Shown: positions 24,783 to 33,060, counted from the stretch's first letter. The stretch is DNA of 41,421 nucleotides from Chloroflexota bacterium (GCA_018263575.1 JAANWX010000075.1:1-41421); one strand, 5' to 3'. The notes: generated by a model from the sequence alone, not told the origin. A program made the numbers and translations.

Positions 24783-24812
24783 ATTATAACTTAAACGGGA
24801 TAATCTTGTCTA
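24783..24812 (-). promoter_or_regulatory. Promoter for the dikinase-like gene
   Basis: On the minus strand: TAGACA (24812-24807), 18 bases, TATAAT (24788-24783). Start near 24776 gives a ~25-base leader with AGGAG before GTG 24751. Confidence 0.75.
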
Positions 24813-24827
24813 CTTTGCATTGGTAAG

Positions 24828-24980
24828 GTGTGCGCTAAAAAGTTGTTGCAAGTTTTTTGTACACGGAAAATACGGATGCCACGGAGGCTTTATTTTTAAG
24901 TTTTCACAAGCATTTTTCCGTGTTTTCCGCGCATTCCGTGTACAAAAGTTTCTTTGCGCTAACAACACTTTCGCGCACAC
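24828..24980. mobile_element. 153-bp foldback (MITE-like) element
   Basis: Ends are GTGTGCGC (24828-24835) and GCGCACAC (24973-24980). Inside, the two halves are imperfect reverse complements for some 70 bases, including TTTTGTACACGGAA and its complement (near 24857 and 24943). It has no coding capacity. A 17-base match to its left end, GTGTGCGCTAAAAAGTT, lies at 39584-39600. The divergent dikinase and galK genes flank it. Confidence 0.6.
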
Positions 24981-25026
24981 ATTGTTCGAGGGAAGTACGA
25001 AAAGGTTGTGGGTGAAAATCGGGCCA

Positions 25027-25063
25027 AACCCTAAAGGCCTTCAGGGCTGAGACCTTTAGGGTT
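25027..25063. repeat. Small palindromic repeat upstream of galK
   Basis: AACCCTAAAGG (25027-25037) and CCTTTAGGGTT (25053-25063) pair around a 15-base loop. With the foldback at 24828-24980 it fills the 392-base gap between the divergent dikinase and galK genes; I see no gene there. Confidence 0.6.
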
Positions 25064-25155
25064 CATTTCCATTTTGAGGATAGGCTTCCAACTGACGCGC
25101 GAAGGTGGCTTGGAACTCGTAAGGGGTAACGCCCAATGGTACAATGAGTAACCCT

Positions 25156-26310
25156 ATGAGCAACCAACAAACCATCACCCGCGCATTCAAGGACCATTTT
25201 AGCAAAACCCCCCACTTCGTGATTCGTGCCCCAGGCCGCGTGAACCTGATTGGCGAGCACACCGACTACAACGACGGTTTTGTGCTTCCCATGGCCATTG
25301 ACCGCGCCATCTGGATCGCCCTGGGAGCCCGAAATGACCGCCAAGTGCGCTTGCGCTCCCTACATTTTGATGCGCTAACTGAATTTTCGCTGGATGAAAT
25401 CACCCACAAGCCTGGATGGGGAGAGTATATCCGCGGCGTGGCCTGGGCCCTTCAAGAGGCTGGGTACCGCCTGGCGGGGTGGGAGGGGGTGATGACGAGC
25501 GACATCCCCATTGGGGCTGGGCTTTCCTCCTCCGCTGCGGTGGAAATGGCCGCAGCCAAGGCCTTTTCCCTGGTCGGGGGATGGGGGTTTGACCCGCCAG
25601 CCATGGCCCAAATTGGGCAGCGGGCTGAAAATCAATGGGTAGGCGCGAATACGGGCATTATGGATCAAATGATCTCCGCCGCTGGACGTGCTGGCCACGC
25701 CCTCCTCATTGACTGCCGCGACCTTTCCACGCAGCAGATTCCGCTCCCCACCGAGAACGTGTTCGTGGTCATGGATACCGCCACCCGCCACGCCCATACC
25801 GATTCCGGCTACAACGAACGCCGGGAGGAATGTGAAGCCGCGGCCCGGTTCTTGGGCGTCTCCCACCTCCGGGACGTTGACCTCCCGACCTTCCGGGACC
25901 GGGCCGGGGGGATGGGGGAGGGTATCCGCCGCCGCGCCCGGCACGTGATCACCGAAAACGCCCGCGTGCTGGAAGCGGTCGAGGCCCTCCGCCAGGGCGA
26001 CTCCCCCAAAATGGGCCGCTTGATGGACGCCAGCCACGCCAGCCTGCGAGACGACTTCGAGGTCACCAACCGGGAACTCAACGTTATGGTAGAACTTTCT
26101 CAAAACCAACCCGGCTGCTTTGGGGCCCGCATGACAGGAGGGGGATTTGGAGGATCCGCGGTGGCCTTGGTCGAGGAAGCAAGGGCCAAAGAATTCACCC
26201 AGGCCGTTGATGAGGCTTATCAGGCCGCGACAGGGTTAGACCCCCATCTATACGTTTGCCGGGCCAGCAATGGCGTTGAGACGATGGCTCGTTCCACAAC
26301 GACCTCGTGA
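25156..26310 (+). CDS. galK: Galactokinase
   Basis: 384 residues from ATG 25156 (388 if ATG 25144 is used). It phosphorylates galactose at C1 in the Leloir pathway. The galactose-binding signature APGRVNLIGEHTDYNDGFVL, the ATP loop PIGAGLSSSAAVEMA and the third GHMP motif GARMTGGGFGGSAVAL are all present. ASP in MDQMISAAGRAGHALLIDC matches the catalytic base region. A TACAAT at 25140-25145 is about ten bases before ATG 25156 and overlaps the first ATG, which favours the second start and a nearly leaderless mRNA; the -35 box is weak. No galT or galE is nearby. Confidence 0.92.
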   Translation: MSNQQTITRAFKDHFSKTPHFVIRAPGRVNLIGEHTDYNDGFVLPMAIDRAIWIALGARNDRQVRLRSLHFDALTEFSLDEITHKPGWGEYIRGVAWALQEAGYRLAGWEGVMTSDIPIGAGLSSSAAVEMAAAKAFSLVGGWGFDPPAMAQIGQRAENQWVGANTGIMDQMISAAGRAGHALLIDCRDLSTQQIPLPTENVFVVMDTATRHAHTDSGYNERREECEAAARFLGVSHLRDVDLPTFRDRAGGMGEGIRRRARHVITENARVLEAVEALRQGDSPKMGRLMDASHASLRDDFEVTNRELNVMVELSQNQPGCFGARMTGGGFGGSAVALVEEARAKEFTQAVDEAYQAATGLDPHLYVCRASNGVETMARSTTTS

Positions 26311-26378
26311 TCGGCGCGGTCGGGAGACCACGCGACATCACGAAGGGTTTCCTAAAAAAACCATAGAATCACTAGATA

Positions 26379-26834
26379 CCCCAGGCCGACCTATAAGCCG
26401 CATTCTGTTCGCCAAATAAAGTTTACACCGCGGCCCGAAGGCTCAGCTTCCTCCTTTATCTCGCGTGGTGATTATCTGTCTGGGATGGATATCTCTATCC
26501 ACCTCGGTGCGGCCTACCTGGATTTCGAGGGAGACGAGCAGCCTCCCCTCCCGAAGGAGTTCAACCCTGTTTGGCCTTGCTCCCGATGGGGGTTGCCTGG
26601 CCGCGGATGTTGCCACCCGCGCCGGTGGTCTCTTACACCACCATTTCACCCTTACCCTCACCCCGGCCCTCTCCCAGGGGGAGAGGGGGAATGAGGGCGG
26701 TATATCTTTCTGTGGCCCGATCCGGCAGATGTCTCCGCCCCGGACGTTATCCGGCATCGCGCTCTGGGGAGTGCGGACTTTCCTCGGCCCGGCGCCTAAG
26801 CGCAGAACCGCAACCACCCGGCCGACCTGGGGGA
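26379..26834 (-). ncRNA. rnpB: RNase P RNA (bacterial type A)
   Basis: The catalytic RNA that matures tRNA 5' ends. On the minus strand it has GAGGAAAGTCCGCAC (P4/CR-I), AGGGTGAAATGGT, GGAGCAAGGCCAAACAGGG, and near the 3' end ACAGAATGCGGCTTATAGG. Helix P1 closes as CCAGGTCGGCC (26830-26820) with GGTCGGCCTGG (26391-26381), with two G-U pairs. About 455 bases, typical for type A. The region corresponding to helix P12 (26653-26697) is a long CCCTCTCCC/GGGAGAGGG hairpin that belongs to an interspersed repeat family. Confidence 0.95.
26653..26697. repeat. CCCTCACCCCGGCCCTCTCCC-family palindrome inside RNase P RNA
   Basis: CCCTCACC...CCCTCTCCC pairs with GGGGGAGAGGG...ATGAGGG. Related sequence occurs downstream of the IPK gene (4881-4960). 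Within the RNase P RNA it occupies the place of the variable helix P12, between the cruciform region and the conserved AAGGGTGAAA. Confidence 0.75.
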
Positions 26835-26890
26835 TTCCATAATATCACGTTTGCCATCATTCTTGTAGGGAGCTCGACTCAGCACTAGGG

Positions 26891-26919
26891 TGGACAAATC
26901 CGCCTCCTTACCTTAAAAT
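26891..26919 (+). promoter_or_regulatory. Promoter for rpsT
   Basis: TGGACA (26891-26896), a 17-base spacer, TAAAAT (26914-26919). Start near 26926, giving a ~75-base leader to the rpsT TTG. Confidence 0.65.
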
Positions 26920-27000
26920 TACTCTTCGTAAATCTATTAAGTAACAGCTATTACCACAAACCTACAGGTAAAAGCACCAAAAGAAGACGGAGGATTAATC

Positions 27001-27270
27001 TTGGCTAAAAAATCAGCTCGTAAACGCGCTCGACAAAATGAAAAACAACGGGAAAGGAACCGCTATTACCGCGGCTCCGCCCGAACCTTAGTTAAAAAAG
27101 CAAAAGAACACATCGCCAGCAAAGACCTGGAAAAAGCCCAGGAAGCTACCCGAAAAGCCACCAAAGCCCTGGATAAAGCGGCGGCTAAAGGTGTCCTTCA
27201 TAAAAATAACGCTTCACGGCGGAAAAGCCGCCTCATGAAAAGTCTGGCAGCTCTAGAAAAAGAAGCCTAA
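27001..27270 (+). CDS. rpsT: Ribosomal protein S20
   Basis: 89-residue, highly basic helical protein that binds 16S rRNA near the 5' domain of the small subunit. The opening (M)AKKSARKRARQNEKQRERN and the later LHKNNASRRKSRLMKSL are characteristic. The start codon is TTG at 27001, preceded by a strong GGAGG; no ATG is available in a suitable place. S20 in E. coli also uses a non-ATG start (UUG), linked to autoregulation of translation, so the weak codon here may be functional. Confidence 0.96.
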   Translation: MAKKSARKRARQNEKQRERNRYYRGSARTLVKKAKEHIASKDLEKAQEATRKATKALDKAAAKGVLHKNNASRRKSRLMKSLAALEKEA

Positions 27271-27359
27271 AGTATAACATTTCAATAATCGATTAAGAGC
27301 CAGGCTTCCCCGCTTCTCTTGCAGAGAAACTTGGTTCTTACTCCGTATTATCGAGACCG

Positions 27360-27389
27360 AGCGGGAGTTTTCATTGCTCCCGCTTTTTT
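27360..27389 (+). terminator. Intrinsic terminator between rpsT and argS
   Basis: AGCGGGAG (27360-27367) pairs perfectly with CTCCCGCT (27377-27384) around a nine-base loop, followed by a T-run to 27389. It ends 24 bases before argS. I saw no T-box in the short upstream region. Confidence 0.88.
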
Positions 27390-27413
27390 GTGTTTCCTAA
27401 GAGAGAGTGACCT

Positions 27414-29177
27414 ATGTTTCAATCTGAGCAAAAAGAAGCCGAAGAACTAATTCACCATTATCTAGAAGAAAACGGCATTCCCATCCCGGAGGCATTTCAG
27501 TGGGGAAACGTCCCCTTCAAGGGAGAATGGGGAATATCGACCTCTTTCTTCGAAACGGCCGCCTTGGAAGCCCGATCCGGTAAGCAAATCAACGTTCCCG
27601 AGCGGGCACAAGAAATCGCCCAAGACGTCTCCGCGCGCCTTGAGAAACACAGGAGCTTTTCCCGCGTAGAAGCCGTGAAAGGTTACCTGAATTTATATTT
27701 TGCCACCGGGGAATTCAGCCGCAAGGTGATTGCCCAAGTCTTAGAACAAAGAAGAGATTTCGGGAAAGGCGACCCAAAAGGCGAGCGCGTGATGGTCGAG
27801 TTCTCTCAACCCAATACGCATAAAGCCTTCCACGTGGGACATCTCCGCAGCGCAATTCTGGGCGATTCGATTTGCCGTATCATGGACTTTGCCGGCTACG
27901 AAGTCGTGCGCGCAAATTATTTTGGCGATATCGGACTCCACGTTATTAAATGGTTGTGGAATTACATGAAATACCACGCCGGAGAGGAACCGCCCCAGGA
28001 CACCACCCGCTGGATGGGAGACATTTACGCGGAAGCCAACCAACGCCTGGAAGAGAATCCTGACTTAGAAAGTGAAGTGCGTGAGCTATATGCCCGCTGG
28101 GATGCGCGCGACCCCGAAATAGTGGACTTATGGCAAAACACGCGCCAGTGGTCGTTGGATGGTTTCGAGGATATGTACGATACCCTTAACATCCACTTTG
28201 ACCATCTATACGCCAACAGCCAAGCCGAAAAACCCGGGCAAGAAATGGTAAAAGAGCTTATCGAAGAGGGGATTGCCGAAGACCTGCGCCCTGAAGACGC
28301 TGTCATTGTGCGCATTGACGAACTTCTGGGGTTAGAGAAAGAGCAATACCGCGTCCTGGTCGTCTTGCGTTCCGATGGGACCGCCCTCTACGCCACGGAA
28401 GACCTGGCCTTGGCGAAGATGAAATTCACAGACTATGACCTCAACAAATCCATTTACGTGGTCGATGTCCGGCAACAACTCCACTTCCAGCAAGTGTGGA
28501 AAACCCTAGAGATTGCCGGCTACGAATGGGCCAAGCGCTGTGAGCATTTGTCTTACGAACTGGTCAACCTGCCGGGGAACGTGGTCATGGCCTCCCGCGA
28601 TGGAACCGTGGTTTTATTAGAAGACCTCATCCGCGAAGCCACCGCGCGCGCCTTGGAAGTGGTCGAAGAGAAAAATCCTTCTCTAAGGAAACAGGAAAAA
28701 CAAAACGTCGCCAAAACGGTAGGCCTAGGGGCCATAAAATACCCCCTCTTGGCGCGCGACAATACCAAAATTGTCACCTTCGATTGGGAAAAAGCCCTCG
28801 ACTTCAACGGCCAAGCCGCCCCTTACATCCAATATGCTCACGTGCGGGCCAACAGCATTCTAAGGCGAGCCTGGGGATTATTGCCAAAGGCAGTCACACC
28901 TCCCCACGAACTGGAACCAGCCGAAATCAACTTGATTGAGCGCATCTCCCAATTACCGGATGATGTGGGACGGGCAGCGGAAGAACGCAAGACCCTGCAC
29001 ATCACCAACACGGCCTACGAACTGGCCCGGGCCTTCAACAAATTCTATAAACAATGCCCCGTCCTTGATGCTCCGCCCAGAGTCCGGAAGTTCCGCATCA
29101 GCCTCGTCGTCGCCGCCCGCCAAGCCATCGCCAACACCCTCAACCTGCTGGGGATCGAAGCCCCGCCCGTGATGTGA
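27414..29177 (+). CDS. argS: Arginyl-tRNA synthetase
   Basis: 587-residue class I synthetase that charges tRNA-Arg. N-terminal Add1-like domain to about residue 110, then the class I core: HIGH variant HVGH in KAFHVGHLRSAILGDSICRI, and YFGDIGLHVIKWLW. The KMSK position reads VVMASRDGTVVLLEDL, a degenerate but common ArgRS form. The all-helical anticodon-binding domain ends the protein (AFNKFYKQCPVL..., a classic ArgRS motif). The gene may be read from its own promoter after the rpsT terminator. The unusual tRNA-Arg(GCG) elsewhere in this window would be one of its substrates. Confidence 0.95.
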   Translation: MFQSEQKEAEELIHHYLEENGIPIPEAFQWGNVPFKGEWGISTSFFETAALEARSGKQINVPERAQEIAQDVSARLEKHRSFSRVEAVKGYLNLYFATGEFSRKVIAQVLEQRRDFGKGDPKGERVMVEFSQPNTHKAFHVGHLRSAILGDSICRIMDFAGYEVVRANYFGDIGLHVIKWLWNYMKYHAGEEPPQDTTRWMGDIYAEANQRLEENPDLESEVRELYARWDARDPEIVDLWQNTRQWSLDGFEDMYDTLNIHFDHLYANSQAEKPGQEMVKELIEEGIAEDLRPEDAVIVRIDELLGLEKEQYRVLVVLRSDGTALYATEDLALAKMKFTDYDLNKSIYVVDVRQQLHFQQVWKTLEIAGYEWAKRCEHLSYELVNLPGNVVMASRDGTVVLLEDLIREATARALEVVEEKNPSLRKQEKQNVAKTVGLGAIKYPLLARDNTKIVTFDWEKALDFNGQAAPYIQYAHVRANSILRRAWGLLPKAVTPPHELEPAEINLIERISQLPDDVGRAAEERKTLHITNTAYELARAFNKFYKQCPVLDAPPRVRKFRISLVVAARQAIANTLNLLGIEAPPVM

Positions 29178-29235
29178 TCAGTAAAACGTAATGAGTAAAC
29201 GTAATGAGTAATGAGTAAAATCTAAGAACGGAATC

Positions 29236-29270
29236 TTACTTATTACTTATTACTTATTACTTATTACTCG
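29236..29270. repeat. TTACTTA heptad array downstream of argS
   Basis: Four perfect TTACTTA units and a fifth, TTACTCG, in tandem (29236-29270). Just before, from 29190, are the inverted forms (GTAATGAG and AGTAA). Together they form another heptad foldback in the 180-base gap between argS and the next gene. Confidence 0.75.
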
Positions 29271-29357
29271 CCACTCATCACGCATCACGCACCTCGTTTC
29301 AATCAACCATGATGGGCAATCCTGTCCTCATGACAAAATATTTACAAGGAGAAGTAT

Positions 29358-30671
29358 ATGACCGTTCGTACACTTATTATGGGCGCCGCCGGGCGCGACT
29401 TCCACAACTTCAACGTTTTCTTCCGGGAGAACCCCGACTACGAAGTTGTGGCCTTCACCGCTACCCAAATCCCCAACATCGAAGGCAGACAATATCCTCC
29501 GCAATTATCCGGAGACTTATATCCCGATGGCGTGCCCATATACCCAGAAACCGAGCTGGGAGATTTAATCGTAGAAGAAAACATCCACCAGGTCATCATG
29601 GCCTACAGCGACCTCCCCTATGACTACGTGATGCACAAAGCGTCTGAAGTACTAGCCGCTGGAGCAGATTTCCGCATGATGGGCCTGAACACCACCCAAA
29701 TTAAATCCACCAAACCCGTTGTCTCCGTGTGTGCCGTTCGCACAGGCTGCGGTAAAAGCCAAACCACCCGCCGCGTGGCCCAAATTCTCATAGCTATGGG
29801 TTACCAGGTGGCCGTTATTCGCCACCCCATGCCTTACGGAGATTTGGCCAAACAGGCCGTGCAGCGATACGCCGAACTCGCCGACCTCGATAAACACGAG
29901 TGCACCATCGAAGAGCGCGAGGAATATGAACCCCATATTGTCAACGACGTCATCGTCTACGCCGGTGTGGATTACGAGGCCATCTTGCGCCAGGCCGAAG
30001 AAGAAGCCGATATCATCCTCTGGGATGGCGGCAACAATGACACCCCGTTCTACGTGAGCGATTTCCACATCGTGGTCGCCGACCCCCACCGCCCGGGCCA
30101 CGAGATTGCCTACTACCCCGGTGAGGTCAACACCCGCACCGCGGACGTCTTCGTCATTAATAAGGTAGATACCGCCGCCCCCGAAGATATTCTCACCGTT
30201 CACAAAAACTTGCGAGCGCTAAACCCCACCGCCAAAATCCTCGAAGGCGCCTCTCCCCTCTTTGTGGATGACCCCGACCAGATTCGCGGGAAACGTGTCC
30301 TGGTCGTGGAAGATGGCCCCACCCTGACCCACGGCGACATGGCCTACGGAGCCGGATGGGTGGCCGCTCAGCGCTACGGGGCAGCCGAGATCGTTGACCC
30401 CCGCCCCTACGCGGTCGGTTCAATCCAAACCACGTATGAAAAATACCCCACCACCGGCAAGGTGCTCCCCGCCATGGGGTACGGAGACCTGCAAATGCAA
30501 GAACTGGAGCAAACCATCAACAACGCCGAAGTGGACATGGTCATCATCGGCACACCCATTGACCTGGGCAGTTTGTTGAAAATCAATAAACCCACCCAAC
30601 GGGTGCGCTACGAACTACAAGTGATTGGCAAACCCACCCTGGAAGATTTGCTCAAGGAACATTTCAAGTAA
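29358..30671 (+). CDS. Cyclic 2,3-diphosphoglycerate synthetase-like GTPase/ATPase
   Basis: 437 residues. It resembles the archaeal cyclic 2,3-diphosphoglycerate synthetase family, which forms an intramolecular phosphoanhydride from 2,3-diphosphoglycerate using ATP. An N-terminal Rossmann-like domain (TLIMGAAGRDFHNFNVFFRE) is followed by a P-loop in VCAVRTGCGKSQTTRR (Lys133), then ILWDGGNNDTPFY and VFVINKVDTAA, a GTPase-like NKxD. A TPIDLGSLLKINKPTQRVRYEL segment near the C-terminus is typical. AAGGAG precedes ATG 29358. Bacterial members occur but their product is not established, so the name indicates family only. Confidence 0.8.
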   Translation: MTVRTLIMGAAGRDFHNFNVFFRENPDYEVVAFTATQIPNIEGRQYPPQLSGDLYPDGVPIYPETELGDLIVEENIHQVIMAYSDLPYDYVMHKASEVLAAGADFRMMGLNTTQIKSTKPVVSVCAVRTGCGKSQTTRRVAQILIAMGYQVAVIRHPMPYGDLAKQAVQRYAELADLDKHECTIEEREEYEPHIVNDVIVYAGVDYEAILRQAEEEADIILWDGGNNDTPFYVSDFHIVVADPHRPGHEIAYYPGEVNTRTADVFVINKVDTAAPEDILTVHKNLRALNPTAKILEGASPLFVDDPDQIRGKRVLVVEDGPTLTHGDMAYGAGWVAAQRYGAAEIVDPRPYAVGSIQTTYEKYPTTGKVLPAMGYGDLQMQELEQTINNAEVDMVIIGTPIDLGSLLKINKPTQRVRYELQVIGKPTLEDLLKEHFK

Positions 30672-30781
30672 ACCTGTCAGGTCTGGGCCTATGGCTTGTT
30701 AGCCCTCGGGATAGTGAAGGTCTCCCGACCGAGAATAACCAAAACTAAACCCTAGCCTCGTTGGAAAAAAGCACCAAAAAA

Positions 30782-30803
30782 GATCTAGGTGGAACCGTGT
30801 TCC
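30782..30803 (+). repeat. GGTGGAACCGTGTTCC interspersed repeat
   Basis: Differs by one base in 22 from 19127-19148 (inside the MITE-like element), and similarity extends some 10-15 bases on each side. A shorter related stretch, GATCTTGGTGGACCC, is at 36298-36312. It lies upstream of the methyltransferase gene. Confidence 0.7.
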
Positions 30804-30852
30804 GCCGGGTTCCGCAGGCACTAGCCCACTCGCCACTCGCACACTCCCCCCA

Positions 30853-32145
30853 ATGCCCTCCCTAACCTGGCCCTCCAAACAACAACCGGAAACCCTCTCC
30901 GCCCACCTCCATACTGAGGCTTACCTCTTTCCCCACGGAAAGGGAGCGTTCTCCGCTGAGGAGAAGATTGAAAACCGCCTCATTCTAGGGGATAATTTAC
31001 GAGTCATGGCGGCTTTGCTCCCTGAATACGAAGGGAAAATCGACCTCATTTACGCGGACCCGCCCTTTTTCAGCAATCAGAGATACCGGGCGCGGGTGGG
31101 CCGGGGGGAGGATTCACGCCAACCCGAGGAATGGGAGCTTGCCAAAGGCTATCAGGACAAATGGGATAACTTGGACGAGTATTTAGATATGCTTTATCCC
31201 CGCCTGATCCTCATGCACCGCTTGCTCTCTCCAACGGGGACCTTCTACCTGCACCTGGATTGGCACGCCAACGCTTATGCGCGGATCTTGCTGGACGAGA
31301 TTTTTGGCTACGAGCGTCTCAACAATGAAATTATCTGGACGTACCACGGGCCTTCTCCCATTCGAAGCGCATTCAACCGCAAGCATGACACAATCCTCTT
31401 TTATACCAAGGGAAAAGAGTACACGTTCAACGTTGACGATGTGCGTATCCCCTATGCCGATAGCACGGTAAATACTTTCCAGTCCTCGAAAAAGGCCGGT
31501 TTTGGCAAAAAGCCCAATCTCAAGCGGGGCAAGGTACCGGAGGATTGGTGGTATTTTCCCGTCGTGGCTCGCCTCCACTCGGAGCGCACGGGGTATCCCA
31601 CGCAGAAGCCGGAAAGCTTGTTGGAGCGGATTATCACCGCCTCCTCGAACAAGGGCGATATTGTGGCCGACTTCTTCGCTGGTTCAGGGACAACGGCCAC
31701 AGTTGCCGCCCGGCTGGGTCGGCGGTTCATTGTCAGCGATGCCCAGTGGCGGGCAATTCACACCACGCGGTCTCGCTTTGTGCAAAATGTCCTTTTGGGG
31801 GAAGAAGGGGGGGAAGAGTCCCCGCCGGCCCGACTTAAACTCCAGCGGGAGGGGGAAGTCCCACCGCAAGTGCGCCAAAGCCGGGGGGACGCGGTTGAGT
31901 TGCGGGGGAAGACTCTCGTCCTCAACCCCAACCTGGCCGATGAACTCGATTATTGGGAAGCCGACCCCAACTGGCAGCCCGATTCAGGGGATTCCATTTT
32001 CCGCAGCGTGGTCCAAGCCGCCCGTCCCCGCCGCAAGGGAAAAATCGCCACCGAGCTGGAATTGCCCTTTGTAGGAGAAAATATCTGCGTTCGCTTGGTG
32101 AATGTTAATGGGGATAAACTAGAAACCGTACTCGGTAATCGGTAA
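30853..32145 (+). CDS. DNA adenine/cytosine-N4 methyltransferase (solitary)
   Basis: 430 residues, an amino-group DNA methyltransferase using S-adenosylmethionine. The catalytic motif IV is Asp69-Pro-Pro-Phe72 in DLIYADPPFFSNQ. The SAM-binding motif I, DFFAGSGTTATVAARLG, comes later, so the order is that of the beta class; a QKPESLLERII segment (motif X) precedes it. Residues after about 310 form an extra domain rich in charged residues and not recognised. There is no restriction endonuclease or specificity subunit nearby. The last codons (GlyAsnArg-stop) lie within a 7-bp tandem array, so the exact C-terminus may have been shaped by the repeat. No ribosome binding site is visible. Confidence 0.85.
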   Translation: MPSLTWPSKQQPETLSAHLHTEAYLFPHGKGAFSAEEKIENRLILGDNLRVMAALLPEYEGKIDLIYADPPFFSNQRYRARVGRGEDSRQPEEWELAKGYQDKWDNLDEYLDMLYPRLILMHRLLSPTGTFYLHLDWHANAYARILLDEIFGYERLNNEIIWTYHGPSPIRSAFNRKHDTILFYTKGKEYTFNVDDVRIPYADSTVNTFQSSKKAGFGKKPNLKRGKVPEDWWYFPVVARLHSERTGYPTQKPESLLERIITASSNKGDIVADFFAGSGTTATVAARLGRRFIVSDAQWRAIHTTRSRFVQNVLLGEEGGEESPPARLKLQREGEVPPQVRQSRGDAVELRGKTLVLNPNLADELDYWEADPNWQPDSGDSIFRSVVQAARPRRKGKIATELELPFVGENICVRLVNVNGDKLETVLGNR

Positions 32146-32211
32146 TCGGTAATCAGTAATCAGTAAGCAGTAAGCAGTAAGCAGTGAGCAGTGAGCAGTG
32201 AGCAGTGAGTG
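32135..32211. repeat. Heptad array overlapping the methyltransferase stop codon
   Basis: Eleven 7-bp units drifting in one direction: GTAATCG x2, GTAATCA x2, GTAAGCA x3, GTGAGCA x3, GTGAGTG. The methyltransferase stop codon TAA (32143-32145) is within the second unit. In register it is the same CAGTNNN phrase as the foldback at 16391-16447. Confidence 0.9.
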
Positions 32212-32305
32212 GTTCTTAAGACTTGTAACCATTGTCCCAACTTTCATCATCCAATCTCTAACATCCAACATCCAATTTCCACCCTCCAACCTCCAACTCC
32301 CCCCC

Positions 32306-32977
32306 CTACACCTCAAACACATACCCCTTCCCACGCACGGTGCGAATTAATTGAGGGTTCGTGGGGTCAGCCTCAATAATCTTCCGCAGCCAGTTGATGT
32401 GGACATCCAAGGAACGTGTGTCTTCCGTATAATCGGTCCTCCACACCTTGCTATATAAGGCTTCCCGTTCATGCAGTTCTTTTGGTGCTTCCATGAAAAC
32501 TTTCAATAACTCCACCATTTTGGGCGTAACATGATCCTCTTTTTCCCGACAGCTAATCACCTGACGGTCAACGTCTAAGCGGATAGGGCCAGCCTCAATA
32601 ACCTTGTCCCCATCGCCTGGTGAGAGGGGAATAATCCTGTTTTCAAGTTTCCGAATGGTGAAGGGCAGCACTAATCTAATATCAGCAACAACTTCATTGG
32701 TGGGTAATCTTTTAGGCCCATTAATTAGGATAATTGGCAAGTCTTCCTGCTGCGAACGAAGCGAGGAGCAAATCCGCGTCCCCACAGTACGCATAGAGGC
32801 CGCGTCAACAATCACAATATCTGGTTTGATACTATCAAGATTCTGAGAGGCTTCTTTCCCCGTAGAGACAACGCTAACCGGATACCCCTTTTCTTCCAAG
32901 GAAGGGATGAAGGCTCGTGAATCACCACTTCTCTTCCCTATCCAGAGAATATTAGCTTTGGGGTTTCCTTTACTCAC
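32306..32977 (-). CDS. OmpR-type winged-helix regulator with degenerate receiver
   Basis: 223 residues: an N-terminal receiver-like domain (to about 115) and an OmpR/PhoB winged-helix DNA-binding domain (REALYSKVWRTDYTEDTRSL, then HINWLRKIIEADPTNPQLIRTVRGKGYVFEV). The Asp at the phosphorylation position is present (Asp58), but the acidic pair after strand 1 is replaced (ILWIGKRSG) and the conserved Lys before the cis-Pro is Leu104. It is therefore unlikely to be controlled by ordinary phosphorylation. The start is GTG 32977, with AGGAG upstream. No histidine kinase is nearby. Confidence 0.85.
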   Translation of the reverse strand: MSKGNPKANILWIGKRSGDSRAFIPSLEEKGYPVSVVSTGKEASQNLDSIKPDIVIVDAASMRTVGTRICSSLRSQQEDLPIILINGPKRLPTNEVVADIRLVLPFTIRKLENRIIPLSPGDGDKVIEAGPIRLDVDRQVISCREKEDHVTPKMVELLKVFMEAPKELHEREALYSKVWRTDYTEDTRSLDVHINWLRKIIEADPTNPQLIRTVRGKGYVFEV

Positions 32978-33032
32978 TATTTCTCCTCGTCACAAATACC
33001 TATTCCCCCCTGAAAAAGCCAATGTAGTCATT

Positions 33033-33060
33033 ATTATACAGTAAACCTTAAGAAATGCAA
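33033..33060 (-). promoter_or_regulatory. Promoter for the winged-helix regulator
   Basis: On the minus strand: TTGCAT (33060-33055), 16 bases, TATAAT (33038-33033). Start would be near 33026. Confidence 0.6.

Noticed and set aside
25375-26109. 244-residue minus-strand frame inside galK
   Set aside because: Shadow of galactokinase codon bias; galK motifs are unambiguous on the plus strand.
26443-26888. Several open frames across the RNase P RNA
   Set aside because: The region is explained by a well-formed RNase P RNA on the minus strand; the frames are not conserved-looking and have no ribosome binding sites.
27271-27413. T-box leader for argS
   Set aside because: No AGGGUGGnACCGCG-type antiterminator sequence. 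The stem with T-run is an ordinary terminator of rpsT.
30853-32145. Restriction-modification system around the methyltransferase
   Set aside because: Neighbours are a metabolic gene and a regulator; there is no endonuclease or specificity subunit, so it is called solitary.
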